Positions 38,660-50,193 of a stretch of 64,000 nt of DNA are shown here, in pieces. The notes beneath the pieces were generated by a model. It saw nothing but the letters and a program-made list of their open reading frames with translations, made no database searches and was not told the origin of the DNA. The DNA is from Strongyloides papillosus (lineage: Eukaryota; Nematoda; Chromadorea; Rhabditida; Strongyloididae), in contig SRSI01000077.1 of the NCBI GenBank assembly GCA_005656395.1, forward strand, positions 496,001 through 560,000. The letters are read 5' to 3'. The translations under genes and the position numbers were made by a program. Numbering within the stretch: position 1 is the first letter of the stretch; every line of letters starts with the position of its first letter.

Positions 38660-39360
38660 ATGATCGATAAGGTGACTAAGGAAAAATATTCAAAAAACAA
38701 CACAAAAACATGGCAGGAGAAGTTAGATGAATGGAGAGAGTTGTCAGAACTTGAAAAAAATATATTTCCTAATGTCTCTGAAGAAAAGAACAATGAGGAG
38801 GAGGAAAGTAAAAAAAAAATTAAATTAACAAAAGAAGACGTTGATAATATAATACATCTTTTGAAAGAAAGAAGTATTACAAACAAATTTAATTCTTATA
38901 ATGGAACAATTAATCAAAAAAAAGTGAAATGTTTTAATGAAATAGCTATTTATGATGAATATAAAAAATATTGGGAAATGGAAAAGAAACAGCTAAGTCA
39001 TCTACTAGACATAATGAGAAATTCTGATGAATACATTATTACCACCTCTCCTATTGATAATAAATTAAATGATATTTCCAATTATTCCACCAGTTATTTG
39101 AAAGAAAAGTTTAAAAAAATTTTAGAAAAAAAGGTGACATTTTCTATTCCAAAGACGTCTTTTCAATCGCTCCTAAAGCGATTTCTTTTTGAATAATTAA
39201 CTTGCTTTTTTGTTTGACGTTTACATTTCAGGCATCAACATTTACAAACTCTGCTCATTATTCTTTGCGTTTACTATCCTCTCTAGAAGCTTATAGAAAA
39301 TTAGAGTTTGTTGATGATAACTTGGAAAAAATAATATCATTTACCAAAGATAACTATTAA
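38660..39360 (+). CDS. Coiled-coil protein of unknown function, first gene of probable operon
   Basis: Preferred model: exons 38660-39133 and 39232-39360 with a 98 bp GTGACA...TTTCAG intron in phase 0, giving 200 residues. Without splicing the frame ends at 39196 (178 residues). The product is highly charged and helical, with TWQEKLDEWRELSELEKNIFP near the start and a long Lys/Glu segment; the second exon encodes ASTFTNSAHYSLRLLSSLEAY. No domain recognised. The intron is longer and less AT-rich than its neighbours and itself reads through, so intron retention or an alternative end is possible. The stop is 9 bp before the NAA50 start, so the two are probably one transcription unit. Confidence 0.6.
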
Positions 39361-39369
39361 ATTTTGTCA

Positions 39370-39936
39370 ATGGATAGTAGAGTAAATTTTGTTAATGATT
39401 CTCAAATTTCTTTAGAACCATTAACACCTAAAACAATAACTGTAAGTTTCTATTTTCTATTTATTTTTTCTTATAGTGATTATTTTTTATCATAGGCATT
39501 TAAAATTATTAATTCATCTGTCTTCCCTGTACAGTATAGCGAGAAATTTTATCAAGAGATTCTAAATGAAGATGTGCAAGATTTTAGTAGAATTGTTATC
39601 TTAAAGTCTAGTGGTACACCAATAGGTGCCGTTTCATGTCGTATTGCTTCACCAAAATTAGGAACAAATTTAACAGATTCAGATTTATATATTATGACAT
39701 TAGGTACACTGCCAGCATATAGGAGAAGAAAGATTGGTACTATATTACTAGAATATATATTTCAATTATGTAAGAAATTATCTTTTATAAAGAGAATTGT
39801 GCTCCATGTTCAAACTAGTAACGAAGAAGCATTAGATTTCTACAAAAAATTTGGTTTTCGTATTGCAGATACTATTGAAGGATACTATAAAAGAATTGAT
39901 GTTACGAGTGCACATTTATTGATAAAAGATTTGTAA
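39370..39936 (+). CDS. NAA50: N-alpha-acetyltransferase NAA50-like
   Basis: Exons 39370-39441 and 39496-39936 with a 54 bp GTAAGT...CATAG intron in phase 0; product 170 residues, the family size. GNAT fold: FPVQYSEKFYQEIL, GAVSCRIAS, LYIMTLGTLPAYRRRKIGT (acetyl-CoA loop), VLHVQTSNEEALDFYKKFGF and GYYKRI. The substrate-site Tyr of YIMTLG and the His of LHVQ are present. The usual first glycine of the RRxGxG loop is lysine here (RRRKIG). NAA50 acetylates N-terminal methionine in the NatA/NatE complex and is needed for sister-chromatid cohesion. It sits 9 bp after the preceding gene and about 96 bp before Ku80 on the same strand. Confidence 0.88.
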
Positions 39937-40019
39937 AATTTACAGTTTTTTTGGAAATTAATTGTATAATGTTTTAATACATATGTTATACTTTCATTAT
40001 TGTGGTCTTTTATTATTAA

Positions 40020-40025
40020 TTTCAG
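40020..40025 (+). other. cku-80: Likely trans-splice acceptor ahead of Ku80
   Basis: A canonical nematode TTTCAG lies 7 bp before the Ku80 ATG and about 84 bp after the NAA50 stop. That is the spacing of a spliced-leader acceptor inside a nematode operon. No intron donor with an open upstream exon needs this site. Confidence 0.55.
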
Positions 40026-40032
40026 TCAAAAA

Positions 40033-41503
40033 ATGTTGTATCTAGAAGGGTCTGTTGTCATTTTCTTTGATGGATCATTTAAAAACGAAGTATCATTTAA
40101 TAAAGGGAGAAAGATTCTCGAAAAAATAATTATTAATAAAATGATGATCCCTAATAAAGAGAGTGTTAAACTGTTTTGTAATATTCCAATATTTGAGTAT
40201 CCACTAACATTGAATGCCGATAATTCTTGTAGAGATTTTTTTAAGATTGACAAAATTACAGGGAAATTCATCTACTCAGAAGATATTGGATATGATGATA
40301 TTATTGATATAGTAGTTACTTCTTTCTCAGAAGAGGAAAAATCTTCAAAGTTACGAAAAAAGGTGAACACGAATGTGCTTATCATAAGTGATCTATCATC
40401 GTTATCAGGATCAAAAAATAAAATACATAAATTCGAGAAGTGTTTAACAAAATTTTCCTTAAATGTTTATATTTTGTATGTTAAATATATATTAATTAAC
40501 TATTTTTTTTAGTGGTGCTGAATTAAATAATCAATCATGTAATACATCTCAATTAGGTACCTATTTGTTACAAATAATTCCGCAGGAGAGGTGTTTTTCA
40601 CTAGATAGAAGTGATGATTTTGTCAAATATTTTATGGCACCTGTTGTTAGAGCAATAAATAATAAAATTAATTTTGAAATCGATCATGGTTGTTTTATTC
40701 CATTGCATGGTTATGTTAATCATGTGCGGATTTCTGATAAATTTAGCATTAAGAAAATAATAGAACAAGAGAGTAGTAAACCATTAAAGAGAGGATACTT
40801 GTATAAGAACGATGAAGGTGAAAAAATAGAATCTGACTATGTTATTGATGCACACAGATATGGAAATCAATTAATCCCATTTAACTTTTTTGACCAACCT
40901 TTTCATAGTATTGAATTGGATGAAAAATCATTGAAATTACTACAATTTGCTCCAAGAAATGATATAGATATATGTTATCTGGAACCACCAGTTTACCATT
41001 ATTTTATTGATAAGTCTGATAATGATTTGGCAAAACGTGGTGAAGAATTAATTAAAGGAATGATTGAACGTGATGTTGTGGCAATTGGAAGTAGAACTTT
41101 GAGTAAGAATTCTAAACCTAAATTAGTTGTTATGTTTCCTGCAATTTCTAAAAGTACATCGGAACCAATTCTAATAACATTCATATCTGTATTTAAAGAA
41201 AGTTTAAAATTCTCTAAATTTCCACTGGGAGAAAAAACAATAGAAAGCTTAACTACACGTGAAGTAGCGCTCATGGACTCATACGTTGATACGATGATAT
41301 TAGAATCTCATGATAATCGTTACAAACCGGAAAACACTGCAGATCCCTTCTACCAAAACAAGTTATCTATTATTCTTGAAAAAGCTACAAAAGAAGATAT
41401 TTACGACAAATCATATGTTGAAGGCATTCTAAATTTTGATTCTGAAAAAGTAGAAAAGTGTAGAAATATTGAAAAGAAATTTTCTGATCACTATAATCTG
41501 TAG
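40033..41503 (+). CDS. cku-80: Ku80 DNA end-binding subunit
   Basis: Exons 40033-40475 and 40513-41503 with a 37 bp GTATGT...TTTTAG intron in phase 2; product 477 residues. The N-terminal part is the von Willebrand A-like domain, beginning LEGSVVIFFDGSF and including LIISDLSSLSGS. Then come the Ku beta-barrel core (KRGYLYKNDEGEKIESDYVI, AHRYGNQLIPFNFFDQP, LLQFAPRNDID) and the arm region with RDVVAIGSRTLSKNSKPKLV. The C-terminal DNA-PKcs-recruiting domain of vertebrate Ku80 (about 730 residues) is absent, as in nematodes, which lack DNA-PKcs. Ku70-Ku80 binds broken DNA ends in non-homologous end joining and at telomeres. Third gene of the proposed operon. Confidence 0.87.
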
Positions 41504-42320
41504 GATATACTCATATTTAAGTATGAATAAATACCTATTTATTTTTCTTCTTTATAATTTCTTATCGTGGTTTTGAATATTTGTACTAATAAAATAAAAA
41601 TTTATAAGTCATATCTTGTAAAAATTATATAAATTCTCTTGTATATTTTCTCAACTCTCTGATACTATCTTACACTTTTTTAAAAATAGTTACTCGGCAT
41701 AAAGATAATCTTTAAATTCTTTTCAAATCATCCTTCGAAAACTGGTATAGTTTAAACAAAATTAAAATAAAACAATACATATTTTTTACTTTATAAATTA
41801 TGATAATTTCTCAAATTTCTAGAAATTATTAAGGATGTCAGAAAAATAAATATTAGATAAAATTTTGTTCAGATAGTTGTCCTAAAAAATGTATAGTGAA
41901 AAAACAAAAAACATACTTTACATCTAAATTTTATAATAATAACAATGAAGATACTATTTAAGAGCATGTGATAAAATTGAAAATCATAAAATCAAACAAC
42001 AAAAATCTAAGTAAATATACCTGGTATAAATAGGCTTTGAATAAAAATCTACAAAAAAAATTTATCAATATCTCCTAGAATATTATGCTGTTTAAATTAA
42101 TGCAGCTGAAAAAAGAAGATTTTTTCGAGATATTACAACATATATCCTTTGCAATGTAACATGTTCCCTATGCGATTAATGATATTCAATTAAATTTGTT
42201 GAATAATCAAAATAATGAGTATACCGCTAAAAGAAAAGAGATTGATTTTAAAATAAATCTTGACCGATAACTAAAAAACACTTTATACATTTTATGATTT
42301 TTTTAATCTAAATCAATATA
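41504..42320. other. Intergenic region between convergent genes
   Basis: AT-rich 3' flanks of Ku80 (+) and the short gene at 42.3-42.7 kb (-). Nothing else recognised. Confidence 0.55.
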
Positions 42321-42696
42321 TCAAGCATTTTCTTCTTTCTTTCCCTCTTCACATTTATCTGTCTTTACATTTGAAGTTGATGAAGAACGGGAAAAATTGA
42401 ATGATAATTTCCGAAATAATGATTTTTTTTTACTTTTTGATATTGTACCATTACTAAGATTTTGATTATCTCCTTTGCTCATAGTACTATCCATCGTAAT
42501 TGTACTATTTAAACTTCTAATACTCTAAAAACGTGTTAATAAAATTTAAAAAATTTAAACTTACACCACTACAAACAGACGGTACAAATTGTGACATAGT
42601 TTCTCCATTGTCAATGGCAGATTGATACTGATCATTAAAAAATATTAATCTAGAAATATCCTTATATCGTGCTCGAATACTATGTTTATCCTGCAT
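42321..42696 (-). CDS. Short serine/lysine-rich protein of unknown function
   Basis: Found only by joining two short exons: 42696-42565 and 42524-42321 on the minus strand, with a 40 bp GTAAGT...TTTAG intron in phase 0. Product 111 residues. The first exon encodes a charged helix (HSIRARYKDISRLIFFNDQY). The second is Ser/Thr/Asn-rich with a basic patch, SKSKKKSLFRKLSFNFSRSS, and an acidic/lysine end. No signal peptide, no known domain. The intron is typical for this genome and both exons are open with non-random composition, so I believe it is real. Its start lies about 260 bp from the Kelch gene start, so the two share a divergent promoter. Confidence 0.6.
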
Positions 42697-42957
42697 AATT
42701 TTTAATGATAGGATAAAAATAAATTTTTATTATAACTAGGAAAGCATCCAGGTATACCAATATATGATAAATTAAACAAACACAGATGTTTTATGAGATA
42801 GGCACTTAAATAAACATCTTTCCAAAATTAACATTTTTCATATTAAATATTAAAATTTATCACATTATAAAAATGACGTTTTTTTTTAATTCAGAACAGT
42901 TTATTTTGATCTTATAATTTTTTATCTTTACTTTCTTTCCTTACAAATTACAAAGTG

Positions 42958-44760
42958 ATGGGAATTTCAAAGTTGAAGTCACATAATAAAAGTACTTTAC
43001 AACGTTCTGGTACTTTAAAAATAGCTTCAAAAAGTAACACTAGTCACTATGATTTAAAACATTCAGGAAGATGTTCAGTTATATTGAAAGCTATAAAAAG
43101 GCAGCTGAAGGAAGATTCAAAAAATAAAGTTAAGTTAAAGAAGAAAATCTTGGAATCATATGAGGATAAGATTAAAAATATTGAGATAACATTTGCGAAT
43201 AATGTTTTGGGGTATTATACGACAGAACTACTAACATCAAACAGCGAATACTTTGATCGACTGTTAAATGGTCCATATCTAAATCCTAACGGAAGAAGAT
43301 TACAATTGTATTCTGTAATTAAGGAAAGCTTTGACGCTGTTTTAATGCTCACTAAGGATGACTCAAACATTAAAGTAAATATTTTAAAAAGTTTAAAAGA
43401 ACAAATATTAATTGAATTATTTGATGTCTCAACATTCCTTCTTCTCGATAAAGCAACACAAAAAATAGGAAATGAATTGTGGATTAGAAAGAATAATGAT
43501 AATATTGTGATTATGTATATGTTAACAAAAATGAGGGATTTAAACTTTTCTAGAAGACTTTTTACAAGAATATCATTTATTTTTAACAAACTACTTTTAA
43601 ATAAAACATATCTACTTCTGGATGAAGAAGACTTATTAAATCTGTTATTAAATCCACTAACAAATCTCAATATATCCAACGATTATTCGGTACTTTCTTC
43701 TTATCTGGAAACAAGAGTTAAAAATTTTCCTGAAAAAAGGAATGATCCACTATATTTATATTTATATAATGTGTGTGAAGAAGTGTCAAAAGTTGGAAGT
43801 TCTGGAGTTTATGGAATTGCGAAACGTTATCCTAACAAAATAGTTATTAATATTGGTGGTGTTTCATCTCTAGGAATTACCAATACATGTGAAGTTTTCA
43901 ATCCAAGCGAAGAAAGATGGTGTAATGCACCATCATTTTTTTCAAACGATTTACCACCAATATCAATGCATGGGTTATGTAGTAACGAAAATTATATATA
44001 TTGTTTAGGAGGCACAAGTCATATAAAGTATAAAAAAGCAAGTTGCTATCGTTTTTCACTAGAAAATTGTACATGGGAAGAGATATGTAATACAAGCGTT
44101 AGTAGGCAGTATTGTGGAACTGGAATTTTATATGATACATTTCCTATAATTGTGGGAGGTAAAGATGAACGAAGAAGATTTAAAAGTTGTGAAATTTTTC
44201 TACCACAATTAAATAGTTGGAAACAGGCGACTAGTATGTCTGAGATAAGATCAGACTTTGCTTCAGCATCATTTAATGACATTTTTTTTGTTGCTGGAGG
44301 ATTTAACGGTGACAAAATTCTGAGTGTTGCAGAGTATTATGATTATACAAGAAATGAGTGGATTGATATTTGTGCTAAAATGAAACATGCAAGATATGGA
44401 ACACGCGGTGTCTTTCTTAATGGAAGATTTATCATAGTAGGTGGAACTGAGTATACTGGTGCAACAGCTCTTAATTCATGTGAGTATTACGACCCTAGGG
44501 AGGGTAAATTTTTTTCTCTAAAAGGCAAACTTAACAATGGAAGATCAAGTCATGGCTGCACAGTTTTTGGTGATAAAATAATCGTATCTGGTGGATCAAA
44601 TGAAAAAGAAAACAAAATTATTGAAACATGTGAAATCTTTGATCCAAGATTTGATAGATGGCAATTTACTGATCCTATAACTGATAACAGATCTAATTTA
44701 CAATCAATATGTATTGAATATTCTTCACAAATTCCAAGATTTCTGCCATATTATGAATAA
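42958..44760 (+). CDS. BTB-BACK-Kelch protein, probable Cullin-3 adaptor
   Basis: Single exon, 600 residues, from the ATG at 42958. The N-terminal 100 residues are basic. Residues about 60-150 look like a diverged BTB domain (ITFANNVLGYYTTELLTSNSEYFDRLL), followed by a BACK-like helical region to about 270. Six Kelch repeats follow, each with a paired glycine: VINIGGVSSLG, YCLGGTSH, PIIVGGKDERRR, FFVAGGFNG, FIIVGGTEYTG and IIVSGGSNEKENK, with the usual Y/W spacing. Proteins with this layout usually present substrates to Cullin-3 ubiquitin ligase or bind actin. The BTB part is weak enough that Cullin binding is uncertain. The lack of introns in 1.8 kb is notable but fits this gene-dense strand. 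Confidence 0.82.
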   Translation: MGISKLKSHNKSTLQRSGTLKIASKSNTSHYDLKHSGRCSVILKAIKRQLKEDSKNKVKLKKKILESYEDKIKNIEITFANNVLGYYTTELLTSNSEYFDRLLNGPYLNPNGRRLQLYSVIKESFDAVLMLTKDDSNIKVNILKSLKEQILIELFDVSTFLLLDKATQKIGNELWIRKNNDNIVIMYMLTKMRDLNFSRRLFTRISFIFNKLLLNKTYLLLDEEDLLNLLLNPLTNLNISNDYSVLSSYLETRVKNFPEKRNDPLYLYLYNVCEEVSKVGSSGVYGIAKRYPNKIVINIGGVSSLGITNTCEVFNPSEERWCNAPSFFSNDLPPISMHGLCSNENYIYCLGGTSHIKYKKASCYRFSLENCTWEEICNTSVSRQYCGTGILYDTFPIIVGGKDERRRFKSCEIFLPQLNSWKQATSMSEIRSDFASASFNDIFFVAGGFNGDKILSVAEYYDYTRNEWIDICAKMKHARYGTRGVFLNGRFIIVGGTEYTGATALNSCEYYDPREGKFFSLKGKLNNGRSSHGCTVFGDKIIVSGGSNEKENKIIETCEIFDPRFDRWQFTDPITDNRSNLQSICIEYSSQIPRFLPYYE

Positions 44761-46554
44761 AAAAAAAAGACTAACATTTCAATGGGATAATATTAATAAA
44801 TATTTAATGTAACTTGTATAACAATAATTTTTTTAACATGAAAACGAGTAAATATATACCTTTTAATTTTTATATATTTTTAACATATATTCTCAAAAGA
44901 ATTCTAGATGCACTATAGACATTTCATTAGATTGTTCAAAAATGAATGTTATTTTTCAACCCTTGACTTTGAAATATCATAACTCAGAAGAAATTTATAT
45001 TCTTTAAATAAAATAAAAGCTATTAAATTTAACCCATTGTTACAATACTTTAAGAGCTTTTTAATTTTACTAAAAAAGCAGTCTTTAGAATCCAAAATAT
45101 CCAAGACGTTAAACTTTAGGTATTCAAATTTAGTTACCATTTTTTTTCAAATATAGGACCATATTTTACAAGTAAATGAAAATATGTTAGAGGAAGATCT
45201 AGTGAATAAAATATGTAAGATTCATTTTTATTCCTTAGTTCGTTTAATTTCTTTAAAATTTTCTGTAAAACATGTGATAAAGCACTAATAAAATGTTGAA
45301 GTTAGCTACTTCAATTGGCAAATATTGTGTTCAAAATCAACAATTTCTACTGTATTTTATCTAATTAACAAGAATATAATTCGAAATTTATAGTTTTAAT
45401 CAGAATTCATGAAACTAAAGTAAAATTCTCTTCCATTACGAAGTACCTTGAATTAACGCTCTATAGTGCGTATTGTAGTTAATCATTATTTAAATAAAGA
45501 TTAAATTTCTTAAACGATTTCAATTAGTCTTGTCTAAATTTGAGCTTATAAAAGAAAATAATGCAAGAGTGAATTTTGACCTACCCTTATTTAAGATTAT
45601 TAATAACTTTTTAATAAATGATAATAAAAAAATTGGTAAAAATTATATAGCTAATTTAAGTCTACAGGATGGTATGTGTCTTATGACTATAAATACGCAT
45701 ATATAGCAATTACAATCACTTCAATATTGATAACACGAAGCCGACAATTATTATTAAACAACCTAATAAAAATAGTAAAATTTCTTAAATAACGATTATG
45801 AAGTTAGAGATTTTGACAACTGTATATGTGAATACATATTGGGTTCATCTTAATTACTGTAAATATTCACACAATTAATTACAATTTGATTTTCGTATTG
45901 TTCACAAAAATGACATATTTAGGACAAATTTTCTTTTCTTACATTACTTGGTGACTATTTATCTAATGGAAAGTGTTACTTTTCTTTAAAATATTATGGG
46001 TTTTTGAAAAAATTTGAGATAAATTTTTACTTTGACAAATGAAGCATATGAAACAGAATTTTTATTGACAAAAATGAATGTAAAAAAATTTCTTTTTGGT
46101 TTACCTTTTAAAACTGATATTAAAATACGCATTTTTATTTTTAAAAATAGTATCATTAAATTGTATTTTCAAGAACGTAATTATTATATTTTAAATTCTC
46201 TATATATCATTAAATTGTATTACAGTCCTGGCATGTTGTGATACTTTTGTTGTATTTTGGTTTCAATGATAATTATATATATTCTTTAAATTTAAATATC
46301 TTATATAACAATGAAATGATTTAATTACATTGTCTATAAAAGTACATCAATAATAAAAAAGATATTTAAATTATTAGGCATTAATTTGGGGCATTCTGCA
46401 CTTGTTTAATATATCATGTTTTAACATTAGTTTATATTTAGGGATATTGTCGAATACTTATATGTAATTAAATCAAGTATATTAACTAAGTTTCTAAAGA
46501 AATTAAGATAATTTTATACTTTTTCATTATTAACAAACTTCCTTTTTCATAATA
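44761..46554. other. AT-rich intergenic region
   Basis: No supportable gene. Frames at 44949-45140 (-) and 46032-46241 (+) are of the length expected by chance and lack splice partners or domains. Confidence 0.5.
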
Positions 46555-47021
46555 ATGTCATTCAACAAAGGTATTTTACTAATCTTATTTATATTTTATG
46601 ATGCCTATGCTTGTATAAGTTTTTTACGAAGACAATCACTGGAAAATGAATTTGAATGCTGCCCACATGTTGATGAATATAATTTACCTAGAAGTGATCC
46701 ACCAGCATATTCAACAAGTTATGGATGGAGTAATAGCTCTGGATTAAAATACTATGAGGAAAGAATTTGTCCGATGTATGCTATTTATGAATGTAATGTA
46801 TGTTATAAAGAAATAATAATAAAAAATTTTCGACTTAATTTTTACAGCTTAACAAGAACAAAGATGGCACAAAAGTAATGATTCAATTTGTGAAAGATAA
46901 TGATACAGTTATATACGAAGATGTAGGAGAGGAGCATGTAGCAATTTTAGTTTCTTGTGTAAATAAAGAATGGGTATTAAATAGTCAAACTTTTACAAGT
47001 ATAACTTGTTCTCAGACTTGA
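46555..47021 (+). CDS. Secreted C6-like cysteine protein, paralogue 1
   Basis: Exons 46555-46797 and 46848-47021 with a 50 bp GTATGT...TTACAG intron in phase 0; product 138 residues. Signal peptide in the first 20 residues (GILLILFIFYDAYACISF). Then CC, a proline-rich DPPAYSTSYGWS block, ICP, YECN, and a C-terminal VAILVSCVNKEWVLN ... SITC. Cysteine spacing and the closing SCxNxxW...ITC pattern resemble the nematode C6 (DUF281-type) domain; I make that link with moderate confidence. It is clearly homologous to the gene on the opposite strand at 47135-47603. Function unknown; extracellular by prediction. Confidence 0.78.
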
Positions 47022-47134
47022 TAAAAAAATCTTATTGATAATAAATGTTTTGTAGAATCTTTTATTCAAAAAAATTATATGAAAAATAATAATATAACAA
47101 CCGTAAAATTATAAAAAAAGAATTTTCTTTATAT

Positions 47135-47603
47135 TTATTTTTGTGAACATGTAATCGCTGAAAAAGATTTGCCTTCTACTAGCCAATTTTTATTTAAACA
47201 TCTGACCCAAATAGATACATTAGATTCATCAGTATTTTCATAAATTATCTTTCCATTACTAGATAAAAATTGAATGTGTGTATAATTTGATAGTTTTTTT
47301 AAATCTTTCTTAAAATACCAAAATATTTAAAAATATTAATAAACTTACAGCACAAACAAAAACACCATTCAAAGGGCATGTTGAGTCAACATAGTTTCTT
47401 AATTTGCTTTCCTGGCTCCATCCATAGCTAAAACTTTTATATGGTGGCTCAACACGAGAATAATTTAATATGTCCAATTCAACACAACAAGAATCTCCAT
47501 TTTCTTTTAAAATATCATTAAAATACTTATTGTAAGCATTAATAAATATAAAAATTAAAACACAAACAATGATAAAAATAATAGAAATGTGTATTTTTAA
47601 CAT
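47135..47603 (-). CDS. Secreted C6-like cysteine protein, paralogue 2
   Basis: Minus-strand exons 47603-47349 and 47308-47135 with a 40 bp GTAAGT...TTTAAG intron in phase 0; product 142 residues. It has an N-terminal membrane or signal segment (IHISIIFIIVCVLIFIFINA), CC, VEPPYKSFSYGWSQ, CPLNGVFVC, and VSIWVRCLNKNWLVEG ... AITCSQK. Exon 2 is 174 bp in both paralogues, and the intron sits at the same codon position after the second C-x-C-like cysteine. The two genes end 113 bp apart, tail to tail, so they arose by inverted duplication. The N-terminus keeps more residues after the hydrophobic segment, so this one may stay membrane-anchored. Confidence 0.78.
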
Positions 47604-50191
47604 GACATTTGTAGAAAAACATAAAATATATTAATATTCCAGAAACAAATAATTTTTAATTAATTTTAAAATGTTTAGGTCATATTAAATTTATCTATAT
47701 AATAAACCATCGGAATGAAGATAACATATTTTTTTGTATTATTGTAAACAGAACAACCATTAATAGTATATCAAGAGTAATTTATTAACTTCCTTGTGTT
47801 AATATAAATGCGAACAAAATGTTATATTCAATATACTGCCTTTAAATTATCCTTCAATATGTATTAAATTTTTTTTCTTCTTTTTTATTGTATGTATTTT
47901 TCATTACAACCACTTGAGAGAAAAAAGTATTTCTTGATTAGATACATTTAGATTATAGAAGAATTATTATCAAATTTGAAATAAAAAAAGCTCTACAAAT
48001 TAGTTTAACCAACAATATTTTTACATAAACGACGGAATCAAAAAGATAGTTTTTGTTACTTCAATATACTTTTTAACTATATTCAATACTAGAATACGGA
48101 TAAGGAAAAAAATAAAATTTCATTTTAAATTATCAGTTCATTTTTATAAAAGTAGCGTCGTATAAAGTAATTAATTATTTTTCGCTTTTACTTTAATCAC
48201 ATAATTTAACAACTACTGATTCTATATTATAATATCTTTACATTTAATGCCTGAAATAAAAATATAGTAATTACATTTCTTTGTTAAGAAATCTATTTCA
48301 TTTTTAATGTTACCATAGAAATTTATTTTAAAGTTTTTGCGTGCACCCTTATAAATAGTTATCAGTTTATTTAAATATCCTTTTACGAGCACAATAACAA
48401 AACAACAAAATATATCTCAAATTTACTTCAAATTCAATTACTTCCAATTTAATTACCCACCTAAACAATATCTTATGAATTACTAAAATTACACTTACAA
48501 TTCCTTTAGTGGGATTTTCTCAACTTATACAATAATAACACAATACAATAAAAGACTAAATCCTATCTAACCCTAAAATATATTAATTATTATTAATATT
48601 GCTTAAATTATCCCTAATAACATAAATAAATCATATATACCATAACATTTTTTTGGGATTTTTAAATTCATTGTAATTTTCTTAACACGATTTTATTACT
48701 CCATTTAATTATATTCCATTTTATATCAAGATCAAGACTATACTACTATTATATGAAGGAACGGGTAATATAATAATAAAAATTTATTTTATTCCTTTTC
48801 AATCTACCAATTTTGAATAAAGATAAAACGTACATTGAAGTAAAAAAATTTATCTTTCTTATTCATTTGTTTATTTCTACACATTTTTGTAAAAAAAATA
48901 TCTACAAACTTTATTAAGATAAATTACTTATACCGTAAATATTTGAATCAATAGTTCAACAATACATTCTCAAAATCATATTGTTTAATGATCATTACAT
49001 CTCTCGAGCTATAATTCAATTTTCAAAATAATTTCTCAACTTTTATCCTTTTGATGAAAATGTAAATTATTAATTGTGTAGTAAAAGTGTCTTAAAATAC
49101 TCCTATAAAATTGGTTTCAATTTTTAAAAATATTCACTAAAATAAAAAAGAGAAAGCTTCTAATTTTAAAATTCAAGAAGATTGAACCTATTTTGAATTA
49201 ATGTACATAAATACCCTTGACACTAAAAATAATAAAGTTAATTGTATGATTAGCTGGCGTATATTTCTCAACTAAAAGATCCGTCAGCCTTAATGAACGC
49301 AGCGACAATTATAAAATCTCTTTATTTAATTAATTTTACAAGAAGTATGTATATAACAAAAAAGTTAAACATGAAAACATTTACATTACAATTGACATAT
49401 AAATATAAGAAAACTTTACCCTCTTGCAGGCTTCAGTAAAATTCTCCTTCTTGCTTTTGTTAGTATAAATAAGTAAGCAACGAATGATGTAGTTGTTTCA
49501 GATCCCATTTATTTATAGTTACTGTTTTTATCATTTTTGAGACCATCGTACCTCCGATTAATTAAATCATTCAAGATTTACTATAATAATTTCATAGTTA
49601 AAACCACACAATGTTGACCATAATGCATATTAAATTTAACTGTGAGTTTAAAAAGTTTACTAGTAAAACTTGATCCGTCCATAATTTCGAAGAAAATGAT
49701 ATTTTCAAAACTTTAGCACCAAATTACTTACATTAAAAATAATTTCTTTTTAAATTCCGGCAGCGCATACAAGGATCTACCTACGTGAAAACTTTCAGAT
49801 CTCAAATCTGAATATTCAAGAATTCTAACTTTTCATACATTGTTAAGGTCATTATAAAAGAATGTAAAAAGGTATTTCATTGTTCTTTGATAAACATTTC
49901 TTACAAATAAATAGTTATATGAAAATATTCACACATTCTTTTATATAACTAATGTACAAATTATTTATTTCTATTAAAACGAATGTTACTCTTTGTTTAA
50001 TATTACGATTTTTATATTCATTGTAATACTTATTACTATAGATATCATTAATTATTAAAGGAAAAAAATAACTTTTTAATCAGATCTACTTCTTACTCTA
50101 ATTTTAGAAAATTTACTTCAAATTATTTCAAAAAAAAGTTTATTTATGAATACTAGAACTAAATGGAAAAAGTGGATCTTTTTTTATCATA
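47604..50191. other. Intergenic region
   Basis: 2.6 kb, AT-rich. Less AT-rich patches at about 49255-49320 and 49755-49830 have short open minus-strand frames without start codons; none is convincing. No RNA gene recognised. Confidence 0.45.
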
Positions 50192-50193
50192 TA

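Noticed and set aside
43215..44315. Minus-strand frames opposite the Kelch gene
   Set aside because: Antisense shadows of a strongly supported coding exon.
44949..45140. 63-codon minus-strand frame after the Kelch gene
   Set aside because: Chance length, no family, no splice sites; kept as intergenic.
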